Origin: Ustulina deusta
Lineage: Eukaryota > Ascomycota > Sordariomycetes > Xylariales > Xylariaceae
Direction: 5' to 3'
DNA: 64,000 bases
Assembly (NCBI GenBank): GCA_023159155.1
Contig: JAJNNX010000001.1
Location: 558,001 to 622,000, forward strand
The position numbers and the translations under genes were made by a program. The first letter of the stretch is position 1. Each line of letters starts with the position of its first letter. The notes beneath the pieces are model-generated. The model ran no database searches and was not told where the DNA came from. It saw only the letters and a program-made list of their open reading frames with translations. Of this stretch, positions 1 to 12,049 are shown piece by piece.

Positions 1-3000
1 ATTAAGAATTATGCTATTTTACCTGGTTTTATTTTTTTTTTATTAAATTAATATTATTAGACTACAATTATCTATTTCTGGGCTTATTGACTATTTTTGA
101 ATAAGGATTATATATATTATACAGTTGTTTTTAAATTATTTAATCTAGTATATATTAAAGCTATTAATCTAATTATTAGTGTTTTAGGTATTATTGCTTT
201 TTAAAGCGTTAAGCGTTATATAGATTTGTATGCTATACGGGTTACTAGTATTAATATTAAAGAAAATATTAGGTTTGAGAGTTATTTGCTTAGAAATAAT
301 TTTTTGTTTTATATTTATTTTTATATTTACTACTTATATATTATCTTTTTTATATAGAGTTATTATTACTTTTTATTATTAAGTTTTTATTTTTTTGTTT
401 AAAATTATATTAATTTTGATTTATTTTATAAATTTAAATATTTTTATTATTAAAAGCAATATTATAACTAGGCTTTATATGTTTGTTAGTAATAAATCTT
501 TTGTTATTATTAGTGGGTTGCTTGTTATAGATTAGAATTTATAGCTTGGTTACTAGGTAAAAAAACTGACTATATATTTAGGTATAAATTATAAGATTTT
601 AATAGAACTTTTAGTAAAGTTATAACTTTTTTATTATTTAATTTAAAAAAAAAATAGTTATTATTATGTTTTATAGGTATTATAACAGCTATTAGTACTA
701 TTTTTAACTTAATTATTTTTATTACTGCTTTGTTTAATATTTATATTAATTTATATGTGTTAAATATTATTAAAAAATATAAGTTGTTAGTAAAGATAAT
801 AATAATAGTATTTTTGTTTTTATTAAAGTATATGCTAGGGATAAAAATATAGGATTTTTGTTGCCTAGTTCTGATTTTTTGCTGAGTTTTTATTACGCTA
901 GCAACAAAGTTTTTATTAAGGGACTAAGTTTTAATATGGAACTTTGTATGTTTTGGTTTTGTAGTATTTATGTTTTGGCTTAGTGAAGTACTATTGTTCG
1001 GATTTACTTAATATTTGTTATATTTAAAAAAGAAGGAATTAAGTATATAAAAGTATAAAGTAAGGGTTTTAGTGGAGCTAGTTATGGGTTTATATTATTA
1101 TTTATTACTAGTATGGGTTATTTTTGTTTATTTTTTGAAAATCTATTGTTTAGCAATATAGATAAACGTTAGTTATTTTTTTATACTATTAATTAAAAAC
1201 AGTATAGCAATATTATATTAGATAGGGTATATTATTTTAATATTAGTTCTAGATTATAATTTTGTTTTTTTTTAAGTTAGCTTTTTATTAAGTGTTAGTT
1301 AATATTTAGGGATAGTATTATAAATAGATTTTTTTGTATTAAGAAAAAGAATTTAGTAGAGTATAATTTATATGTTATGTTTTTGGTTAATATATTATTA
1401 TTTATTATAAAATAGTTTATTTGAAATGAAGTTCTTTTTGTTATAGGTAGTATTATTACTATAGAAATAAATAATGATTTTTTTGCGTTTAATAAAAAGA
1501 AAAGGAAAGAGATTCCTAATTTTAATACTAAGTTTTTAGATAATATAAAGCTGTTTAAAAAGCACTGTTATAATATAATTTTTATGTTTTGATTTAGGAT
1601 ATAATTTTTGTTAAGTATTTTTAAGCTTATGTTTAGTTTAACTTTGGACAAATCTAGTATTATATTATTTGTTTTGGAAGTTTAGAATATATTTATTACT
1701 ATATATTTTATAAAGAAAAATAACTTGTTTAATAAGGATTAAGTTAATATTTTAATTAATTAATATTTTATTTTATTATTTAAAACTTTTGTTTGTTTTT
1801 ATATTTTTTATAAATTTATTTATTAGTTCTAATAATTTTATATTTATTATATTTGTTCTATTTTATTTTTTTTTGAATAGGAGTTTAGATATTTCTATAA
1901 AAGTACAATTTTTTTTAAGCTATTTAATATTTACCCTATTGTAGTTTTTTAGGTTTTGATTTATTAAATATATATATAGTAGGTTTTATTTAGTAAAATA
2001 TATTTTTTTTATATATTTATTAGTTACTAAAAAGTTATTTTAATAACTAAGCATTTGTTTATAATACTTAAGCAAATTTTTATTGCTTAATAGAATATTA
2101 TTTATAATAATATATTTTTTGTTAATATTTAGTAATGTAGCGTTCTAATATTTATTTATATAATAATATTTTTTAAATAATCTAGCCTATATTATTTTAT
2201 ATAGTTTTATATTATTATATAAATATAATAATTTTAGTTATATTATATAAAGTTAGTTAGCTATTTAAAAATATATAAAATAATAATTATAAAAAGGCAG
2301 GTTTTAGTCTATTTTAGCGTAAAAAAGGAAAGTTTAAAAGGGGGTAGTATTTTTTGGAGGTTTGTTTTTTTTTTTTAAAAAAGGGGCTTAAGCCTGCAAA
2401 GAAGTATAGGTCCTTTTTAATAGGGCTTTTTTTTTAGTAAATAGGTTAGTACTTAACTAACCTTTCTAGGCGGAGCTTATTTTAGATATATTAATTTTAA
2501 AAAAATATATTTATATTGTAATATTTTTAGGTTGGATTATATTTATTTTTTTATGGTTTTTAGTAGTTTTTATTTTTTTGTTAGTTTAGAAAGGTTATAT
2601 TTTAGTACTACTTTTTTGAACTGGTTGTTTATATATGTTCGAATATTTATATAGTATAGTATTAAGTTTTTTGGGTTTGTTTTTTTAAACTTCAATATAA
2701 ACTTTTTTTATATATTAATTAGAATTGTTTATACTTAGAAGTTCTATTTAGACTTTTTTTAGTAGCTTTTAGGTTATTTTATATTTTTTTTTATATAAGT
2801 AGTTCTGTTTTTATATAAGTATTTTTAAGCAGTAGTTCTATTTTTAGTACTTCTGATGTTTAAATAGAAATAGTTAATATTAAATATGCAAAAGTTTTAA
2901 AATTATTGTTTGCTGCTTTATTTTTTTAAAATATAGTAGTGTAATGTATTGTTTTTGTAGTACTTGTAATAAATATAAAAATATTAAAATTTAAATTTTT

Positions 3001-3900
3001 TTATTCTAGCTAGGAATAGCTCTAGTTCTAAATTATAACGTAGGTATATAAAAAATATAGATTTAATGTTAAGTTTGAATTAATCTAATATAAGTAGATT
3101 TTATAGCTTTAATTTTTAAAATAAATTATTGCTATTTAGTTTAACTAAACTTATTTGCAATAAAATATAATAATATTAATTATAAAAAATTGGACTATTA
3201 GGTCTAAATAAAAACAAAAAAGGTTGGGCTTTTAAAAGCAGGGTAGAATATATTTTTTTGTTTAATAGGGGCTATATTAGTAAATATAGCTATACAAAAT
3301 GTCTCTACGGTAGGTAAATTATAAGTGTTTATAGCCTGCTGTTTAGTACAATAAAGTCTGCTAGTGATTCTGGTATAGATAAGGTACCTATATTAAGTAA
3401 AAATAAGATTAGTATATTGTTTTTGCTATTACTAGAGATTTTATTTTTTATGTTAAACAATTGACTTATTATAAAAACTATTATAAATAAAATAAGACTT
3501 AAGGTTTAATTAGTTTTTTATATTAATAAATAGTTATATGTTTTTGGTTTATATATATATATATAGTCTGAACGTTTACTTGTTAGTCTTTGTTATTATG
3601 TTATAGCTGCTACTTTTAGACCTGCAGCCAATAGGTAAACAAAATCATGGTTAACTTTTTAATTTTATTACAAAATATAAAAACTGCTTTATTATATTTA
3701 GTAATATTATAAACTAAATTATTAGATTTAAGCTTAAATAAAAAACCGCTTAATAATTAATACTAAGTTTTTACTAAGTTAACTTTTAATATTCTAATTA
3801 TAGCTTATTAAACAACTAGCTTTAATATAGCTAGATTATAAAAAGCAATAATTATTAATAGTAAATTAGTAATTAAAAAAAAAAAAGTTAAACTACTAAA

Positions 3901-4223
3901 AAGTTTTTTAAAAATTTATTATAACTAATTATAGCTATTAAATTTTATTAAAAACTTTATTAATAAAAAAAAAAAGCTTTTAAAAAAGCTTATTAACTAT
4001 TATATAATTAATTATAGCTATTAAATCTTATTAAAAGCTTTACTAATAAAAAAAAAAGCTTTTAAAAAAGCTTATTATTTATTATATACCTCATTATAGC
4101 TGTTAAATCTTATTAAAAACTTTATTAATAAAAAAAAAAGTTTTTTAAAAAACTTATTAGTTATTATATAATTAATTATAACTAATAAATTTTATTAAAA
4201 GCTTTACTAATAAAAAAAAAAAA
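3901..4223. repeat. 82-bp degenerate tandem repeat, about four copies
   Basis: Four successive units begin with AAGCTTTT/AAGTTTTTT at 3901, 3974, 4056 and 4138, and a diverged fifth starts near 4223. Spacings are 73, 82, 82 and about 84 bp. Each unit runs from a near-palindromic AAGCTTTT..AAAAGCTT core through a TTATATAATTAATTATAGC-like middle to an A-run. The differences between copies look largely like AGC/AAC or GCT/ATT transitions, as expected if the repeat was mutated by RIP with its host tract. Confidence 0.75.
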
Positions 4224-7154
4224 ACTTTTAAACTAAATATTAGCTATTTAAAAATTTAATTATAAACTTTTTTAAACTAAAAAAAAATATATATATTAAT
4301 AAGATTTATTATAACTATTAAAATAATATAAAAATTTTATAAACTATTTATTAAAAAATTATTTTAAATAAACAAAACTTATTTATTTATAAAGCTATAA
4401 AAAAATAAGCACTTAAAAAAAAGTACTTAAAAGCTTTTTATAAAAAAAAATTACTTTAGATTATATATAAATTTATATTTATAAATTTAATAAATATAAA
4501 TATTATAAAAAATGCAAAACTTATTTAGTAGTATAAAAAAATTAGCAGCTAAATAATAACTAAAAGAATATTTATATTAGTATACTAGTAAAAAAATCTT
4601 TTAAAATATTAATAGCTATTGCTACTAAGTTTAATTTAGAATTTAAATAATATAATATTATAAATATTTTTATAAACACTAAATTAAATAAAGAAATCTA
4701 TATATATATACTTCTAAGCTACTAAAAGCTAAATATTGTAGTTAAGCTACTATAAGCTTTATATAAGCTTTAAAAGTTTTTTTTGCTATAATAAAAAAAA
4801 CTTACTAAATTATTATAAAAAATAAGCTTTAAGCTAATATTTTATAAACTTTACTACTATTTTTTAAAAAGTATATTTTTGTTTATATATATTAATAATA
4901 TAGTTATAGTATATAAATAAAAAAGCTAAAAAGCTATAAATAAAGTAATTATTATATTTAAAATATGCTATAACTTTACTAGGGGTAAAGACTTATAATA
5001 GTTCCTAAGCGTTAAAATAATTAGAAATAAAAAAAAAAGCTTTTTTTAGTTCTTATAAGCTTTTTATATTAAAAAGATCGCTAAGTTATAAAATATTATA
5101 GCTATAATTTATATAATTACTTTAATAAAAGTTTAAAAGCTTTTTTTATATAAAAGAATTTTTATATTTGCTAATATTAAGCGTTATTAATAAAAAATAA
5201 AGTTAATCTTATATATTATAGTAATAATACGCCTAAATATAATATTTCAAGTTTTTAAGTTTATATAATTTAACTATAATCTTTTTTTAAGTATTACTAA
5301 GCTACTAATAAGCTTTTATTATACTTATTTTTTATATAGTACTATATATTATAATTTAAAAATAAAGATAATTTTATAATAGCTAGTAATATATTTTTTA
5401 TAAATAATACCTTTAATTAAAAAAGCTTTTAAACTTATATTATAAAGCTTTTTAAAGACATAATCTATTAGTAAGCTAATAAACAAAATATAGTTATTAT
5501 ATTTATAACTAAAGCAAAGCTTTTAGCTTTAGCCTAAGTAGCTAAAAAAATAATATTTATTAACTAGTTTATTAATAAGCTTAAGGTAGTACTATAAAAT
5601 TAGCAAATATAAATATAATATAATAATTAGTAAACTATAAAGCTTATTATAAAAGAAGTAGCCCTATTATATATTAAATTATAATATATTAATATTTATA
5701 ACTATTAGTTATATTAAAAAGTTAAAAATAGAACTATTATAATAAAATATATATTTATTAATAATATAATTGCTAATAAACTTATAAAAACTTTACTTAT
5801 ATTAAAATAAATAATTTTTTTAAAATAGCTTAAATTATATAAACTTTTTAAATATAACTAAAAAGTTTAATAAAATATATTAGTTTTTTAAAAAAAAATC
5901 GAAAACTTACTATTTAAAAAAAAAATTATAAAATAAAACATTTAAACATTATTTAAATACAAGTTATAAACTTATAATATACTAATAAAAAAATTATAAA
6001 ATATTTTTATATATTTAAAAAGCTTTAAAGTTAACAATATAAAAACTTAACTATTTTAAAAAGTATTAATCCTATTATAAAGTGGCAAAAAGCTTATAAA
6101 AAACATTTATTTTTTTTTATTTTTTTTTAAATAATAAAAAAATAGCATAGTATAAACTATAGTTTATAAAGCTTAAATAGTAGTATTATTAGCGCTTCTT
6201 ATAAAAACGTTCTAAAAATAATAAATATAAAGCTTAATATTAATAAAACTATTTATAATTAGTACTTATTATTAATTACTAAAAAGTTTATTTATAAAAG
6301 TTTATATATATGTTTAAAAATATACTATAAATATTATAACTTATTACTAAGTATTTTAATATAGTTGCTATTTAAGCAATTTTAAAAAATATTATAAATA
6401 TACTATAAATATAATATTTTTTAAAAAATCTTTAAAAATATTAGTTATAAATAAGAATTAGCTTATTATAAAAATAAAATATAGCTATAACTATAAAAAA
6501 TAATAGTAGTAAACGTAGTACTTTAGCTACTAGAAGCTTAACTAGGCAAAACTAGTAGTAATATAAACATAACTAAAATAATCTAGCTAAAAGCTAAATA
6601 GTAAATATTAAACAAAACTAATAAAAAACTAATTATTTTAAAAATAATAGTAGTAATAAAAAAAGCTTAATAAAAAGGTATTAAAAAAGTAGTAGTAATA
6701 ATAATAATAATAAAAATATAACGTACTAAAAACTTTATAATAAATAAAAAATAAAGCAAAAAATATATAAAAATATTATTATTATTTAATAATAATAATT
6801 CTAAACTAATAATAAACTTATTAATTATTAATTTAAAAAATAGTTATATATTATACTTATAAGTTTTAGCTTAATTAAAAGTGCTAGCTACTATAATTTA
6901 AGCAAAAAAAAAGCAAAAAAAACATTATAATAATTTTTTCTATATATATTAGTAAACTTTTTACTAAATAACCTAAAAATTTTTTAAAACTTATAATAAA
7001 AATATTCCTTTTTTTTTAATAGTTAATAATATATTAGCAAAAAATAATTTTATAATTAAAACTAAAAAAAAGATTAATATAAATCTTATTGCAAAAAAAT
7101 AGAATATTTAATATTTTAGTTCTAAAAACTTACTACAAAAATTTTATAAAAACT

Positions 7155-7181
7155 AAAAAAAAAAAAAAAAAAAAAAAAAAA
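7155..7181. repeat. 27-base poly(A) run
   Basis: Twenty-seven consecutive A on the + strand near the right edge of the AT-rich tract. It is followed by a slightly less degraded stretch beginning GCTCTAGCAAGACTAG. It could be the fossil poly(A) tail of a non-LTR retroelement lying to its left, or simple homopolymer drift in AT-rich DNA. Confidence 0.7.
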
Positions 7182-7888
7182 GCTCTAGCAAGACTAGAAG
7201 TAAGTTTGCGTATATTATATTTATAAGCGCACTTTCTTACAAATATTTTTGCTTATTAAATTAAAAACATACTTTTTTATAAACGTTCTTATTTACTAAG
7301 CTTGCTATGCTATATTTTAAATAGTTATATAATAATATATATAATATTTAAAACTAGCCTATATAGTTATTTGTATGCTATACTAATTATTTATATATTA
7401 TTTATATTTTAATATTTATTTATAACTATTTTTATAGCTATAGTAATATATATATAAAAAAAGTTACTAAAATAACTCTTTTTAAAAAGGTATATTAGAT
7501 TTAGCTTATAGCTAGTAGCTATAAAAAGAGCTAATTAAGTATAGATAGCAGGATTACTTAGTTATATAAGCATTATAGCTTAACAATATAGCTTAGTAAA
7601 TATAGCTTAGCTATACTTACTAGCGAACTTATAGATAAATACTTTATAAAAGCAAAATAGGACCTACAAAAAACAATAATAAATAAAGCAATCAAAACAT
7701 ATATATGCGGTACGCTCTATAACACTAAATCTAACACTCGGACGCCGTATGTGCTGTAGATGATTTCTTGGCCTGCATCACCTGACTAACTATCTAAGTT
7801 TACTTCAACAACAATAACCCCCCAAAAATTAAGGCAAAGAACAAGACTGATGGCTTCGGAGACTCTTGTTTCTCTTATAGCTAGTAAA

Positions 7889-9738
7889 CTAATCGCAGCT
7901 CGGAACCGACTGGTCATTGACATTATTTGTTGGCCCAGAAACTTCACGATTGGTGAAACTTAACTTGAGCGGCGACGGCACGAGTGTGAAATGTTCTGCC
8001 ATGCTCTCGTCGTACTCTTTCAAGATCTCTCTAGCAGTCGGTTTGATATCATAATCCGCGATGATTCGACAAATCGTCGCTCGCAAATTGAGTAAAGCCA
8101 GCGGCTTACCAATGCAGCCATAGTGACCTACAGAAAACGGAGCGAAGCCTGAAACGTCTCGCAGAAGCTCGGGGCGGGAATACCATCTCTCGGGAATGAA
8201 GTCGTCGGGATAGGCATAGCATTCTGGGTCTGGGGCGCGCAAAGGTTAGTTTTCTCGTAGCAGTTACAGATGGAGGGATTAAGCCTTACTTCGACCAAGC
8301 ACGTATTGGGGGCAGATGACGGTTACATTGCCCGGAACAAATATGCCCTCAATATTGAGCCCCTCTGGAGGTGTGAGTCGCGGAAGTGATGTCGCTACTG
8401 GAGGGAACAGGCGCAGGGACTCGTTTATTATACCATTCAGGTGTGGGAGATTAGCCAAGTCACTAGGAACATAGTTTCCAAGCTCGGTACGTGGTAAGCC
8501 ATCGAGCTCAGCTCGCAGTAGCCCGACATGGTGAGGGTATTGCGCCAGGAATCTAAATACTGTCGTCAATGTTGTAGAAGTAGTGTCGCTGTCAGGCTTC
8601 TCGTTAGGCCAACCATTATGGACACAAAATCTGGGCAGTTCGTTCACTTACCTTCCAGCAACGACAATCAGCTGCGCGTCGCCCTCGAGTAAAGTCCGTT
8701 CTAGCTTAGTGAGGTCGTGGTCTTCTGTAGACTTCAGGAGAACCGTCATTATATCGGGGGTGTCCACTTTCTTCTAAAAAAAAGGTATTAAAACTAAAGG
8801 ATGTCATAGTGTCTTAATAGTTGTTGGCTCACCTTCATACGATTCTCGAGCTGCCCGACACAATACCCAATAAAGCCCCACCAGTCTCTAGTCAATGCAG
8901 GAATGCTGGTCATAATTCGGAAAAACCACATTGGCAGTTTGTAGCTCAAACCTTCAAGGCCAGAAGTGAGCAGTTTAATAGCACTGTGTTCCTTGCTGGT
9001 CTCGAGCATTTTAAATGAGGTTCCAAAGGCCAGGTCACCCATTACATCGAATGAGTAGAGGTTAAACCACTTGGCTACATCCATTGGGCGACCTCCCGAT
9101 TGCTCAATTGCGTTGACTAAGAGGACGCGATAGTTTTCCATGCGCTTCTCATACGCGCGAAGATTCTTGTCACCAAAAGCTGTACTCCAAACACGACGAC
9201 GTTGACCGTGTATGGAGCCATCGCGTGTGCTCTGTAGTGAGATCATCGGATATGTCAGATCGTAGAAATCAGCCTTGCGGCATTGTGTACCCAAACCATA
9301 TATAGCCTGGACCGCTTTCGGGTGAGAAATCGAGAGGTCGTTGGAACCGATCCGCAAGAATGAGCCGTGCGTTTGATGGAGCTTTCGAAGCTGGCGGAAG
9401 GCGTCATGTTTCTGGAGGTAGGTAGCGAACCACACACTAGAAATCCTGCAATATAAAGGGCCTGAGAAATGACGTAGTGGATGGAAAAAGATGCGATAGA
9501 CGACTAAACTGGCATAGAGACCCCCGAGATAGTAGATTCCAAGGGACAACGACTTGAATACAGAGACCGGTACAGGTGTTTGAAGCAAGTAGGAATGTGC
9601 CAGGGTGGACATGGCCAAAGCTACGACAGCGGCGAAGACATAACGGGTACCATAGAGGTGGTGTTCGCCAATGCGGAAATAGGCGACATGAGACAAGACA
9701 CCAGCTGCCAAGGCCGTACCAATGACGATGGCCTCCAT
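7889..9738 (-). CDS. Cytochrome P450 monooxygenase (P450-A)
   Basis: Four exons on the minus strand: 9738-8833, 8773-8652, 8588-8290, 8229-7889 (introns 59, 63 and 60 bp), encoding 555 aa. The N-terminus has several hydrophobic segments for ER anchoring. The I-helix reads AGSDTT (about 341-346), the K-helix ExxR is E399-R402 (NESLR), the PERW motif is at about 455-458 and the heme loop is FSVGHYGCIG with ligand C481. All catalytic landmarks are intact, so this is probably an active heme-thiolate oxygenase using NADPH-P450 reductase. It is the first gene to the right of the RIP tract and shares the region with two other P450s and several tailoring-type enzymes. The substrate is unknown. Length and motifs fit fungal secondary-metabolism CYPs; the CYP family cannot be assigned by eye. 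Confidence 0.93.
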
Positions 9739-11556
9739 CCTGCTGTGTGTTCGCGGAGAGCTGGTTTACTTGGTGCGTATTGGAGCTAGTGGTGTCCGCG
9801 GACAGCTCGTTTGGAGTGACACTTCTGATGTCGATTGATTCTCAAACAGATTCACGTAAGTGCTGCACCCAATCTGGAGGGGTAGAGCCCGTCAACTCTC
9901 CATTGTATGATGATCAAATGCTGAGAGCGCTTATGCATCGGCCGACGTGGTACTCACGAACGAGTTCATAATACTGTCTCCTCTTTATAATATCCGTTCT
10001 ATGAATAATTAGCGCTTACAGATAATCAAGGAGCTAGCTAAACAGCCAGTTTCAGACATGGCTTGCGCAAACTATTACTTTGGGAAGTGTGAGACAAAAA
10101 AAGCAAAACCAGCTTCGCCGATCCCACCAGTGTACCCTACTCAAGACCGATCGGTATTTCGATGTTAAAATACTACTTTCGAAGAAATAGAACTACACGA
10201 TGTACTTTAAACGCTTATAATATACGCCGAGTGTACTGTAAGTTGCAATAATGGACCACGGCTGATTTCCCTGCATAGACGTTCCATCCTTTATCCGATT
10301 TCCTTTTCATGAACAGTGCTAAGCTGACTTGTAGTGACAATATACGATAAGCGGTCTGCTGACAGATATTTGTGACCCTTTATTGCAGCCACATTTACAT
10401 ACGTATGTGTACTTAGATCTATGTGAGCAGTTTAGGGTAATCAAACAACTACACATAGACTGGCAACTAAACATAACCATCCATGGGTCTCTACACTAGA
10501 TATTAGAATCTTGAAGTAGAAGGCACTGTTACATTCTACACGTATTTAACGCCTCCCCATCTGGTACTTCAAAGTCCGTGTGCGGCCCCTATGTCTGCCC
10601 TCACTAGCTAACTTCGGACTGCCTCCCTCTTTCCTGGGCGAATTTATACGACGAAGAATAACATGCTATTCCTACGTCTTCGATGACAAAAGAAATAGTG
10701 CATGCTTACCAAGCATGCACCCAACTCTCGGAAACTGGTGTCCATGTTAGGTATCGATGCAGCCACTGCCCCATCACATCATGTTCGTCACCTCGCCCGC
10801 TAATGCTTCCCCTGCTGCTAGAATCGTATAATACTATTTAAAATGATTCTTCTGTTATCTATTGGTGATATTACAATATAATACACCAACAGGAGTATAA
10901 ATTTATATTTATATACCAGCACACGGCATAGGCTATATATATATATAAGCTAAGTGACAGGCTTGATAAATCTTTAAATTTATAAAGACAAAAATAAAAA
11001 TATATGGGCTTCAGTAGCTTTAGCCTTAGCTTTTTGTGGCCTAGTTGACTGACTGACTCTAACTGAGATTATGCCCGACTATACCCGGCTATTCTGACCG
11101 TTCGGACCGATGCATGTGGCTGATTCAGTTGTGGGACGCGGGAGCTACACGCGTGGTGCATACCCGTATATCGAACTCCACTTCCATTAGACGAAAGTGG
11201 AGTCTGCACGGGTATTGCGAGATAGGTGGGCACCCTGCCGGCATAGGAGCCAAGATACTAAGAGGAGATACCGATAAGACAGACGTTCGAGCTCCCGTCT
11301 GAGCCCCAGTCTTGGCATACGTTCCAGCTACCCCGCCGAAGGCGTTCGCGAGTACACTAGTCTCCCTACTATTAGATAACCTGTCTCGCACAGCGTAATG
11401 CAACTTCGGTTACACACCACACGGGGTATTGGGTTGGCGGAACAGTCTTTTAACAGCGGGCGACACGCAACGAACATTCTATCGCGCGAGCTTATTTGTG
11501 TAGGTAGTTCGGGCGTGGTCTACTCATAGGTACTTTATCAAGACCTATTTGCTCTG

Positions 11557-11559
<3 letters not shown>

Positions 11560-11589
<30 letters not shown>

Positions 11590-11606
11590 CTATATATATA
11601 TATATA
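11560..11606. repeat. (AC)n-(TA)n compound microsatellite
   Basis: An uninterrupted AC run of about 29 bases (11560-11588) is followed after two bases by eight TA units (11591-11606). It lies about 450 bp upstream of the bANK start codon. Simple repeats like this are length-variable between strains. Confidence 0.95.
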
Positions 11607-11843
11607 ATACTGAGTAGGCCCTCAAGAGATAGGTGATGCTTGAACGTCGGGGGTACGATAGTACTGCGTAATACACAGCACTGCCACTGTTGTCATTGGT
11701 ATATCGTTCCAGAGTACGCGTTGTTCTAGGCTTCTTTTGTATGCCTGCAACGCTACCTTCCCTTCTGTCAACGACCCCTCTGCCAATCCCCGTCAAGCCG
11801 CCGCTGTGACCCGCATGCATGATGACTGCGAATCGACGATTCC

Positions 11844-11890
11844 TGTCAGACGCCAATGCTGTCAGACGCCAATGTTGTCAGACGCCAATG
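11844..11890. repeat. Three tandem copies of a 16-bp unit
   Basis: Three copies of TGTCAGACGCCAATG separated by single bases (C, then T) end about 160 bp before the bANK start codon. The perfect 15-bp core and promoter position suggest either a recent slippage duplication or an array of identical protein-binding sites. The core contains CCAAT on the + strand (CGCCAATG), so it gives three CCAAT-type sequences in a row. Confidence 0.85.
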
Positions 11891-12049
11891 CCAGTGAGAT
11901 GTTAGTGTAGACTGCATTCATCAAGATGACGACCACTTGAGAGGATATACGAAACAGACACCAAGGTATAAGAGCAAAATCCCCGAGTTCTCACGTATAT
12001 CCATGCTTGACGTCTTCACACGGTCAGCCAAAGAGCAACGCGAATAAAG

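Larger units (their letters stand above)
1..7700. repeat. AT-rich RIP-degenerated repeat tract
   Basis: About 7.7 kb of very AT-rich DNA with stops in every frame; normal composition resumes abruptly near 7700. TpA is abundant. To about 3.6 kb the + strand is T-rich, TpG survives and CpA is rare. From about 3.65 kb it is A-rich, CpA survives here and there and TpG is almost absent, and the remaining G/C sits largely in AGCT-like words. This is what RIP, which converts CpA to TpA in fungal repeats, leaves behind when it acts on one strand per tract. The original elements are probably transposons but cannot be identified: I see no intact reverse transcriptase, transposase or LTR. No gene is supported here. 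Confidence 0.85.
9739..12049. other. Intergenic, P450-A to bANK regulator
   Basis: About 2.3 kb between divergently transcribed P450-A and the bANK gene, presumably holding both promoters. It contains an AT-rich patch at about 10840-11000, a dinucleotide microsatellite and a 16-bp tandem repeat. Open frames here (for example minus 11125-11403) show no recognisable domain or codon bias. I see no gene. Confidence 0.7.

Noticed and set aside
1..7700. CRISPR-like or centromere-like interpretation of the AT-rich repeats
   Set aside because: The organism is eukaryotic, there is no spacer-repeat regularity, and RIP explains the composition. A centromere cannot be excluded but has no specific evidence.
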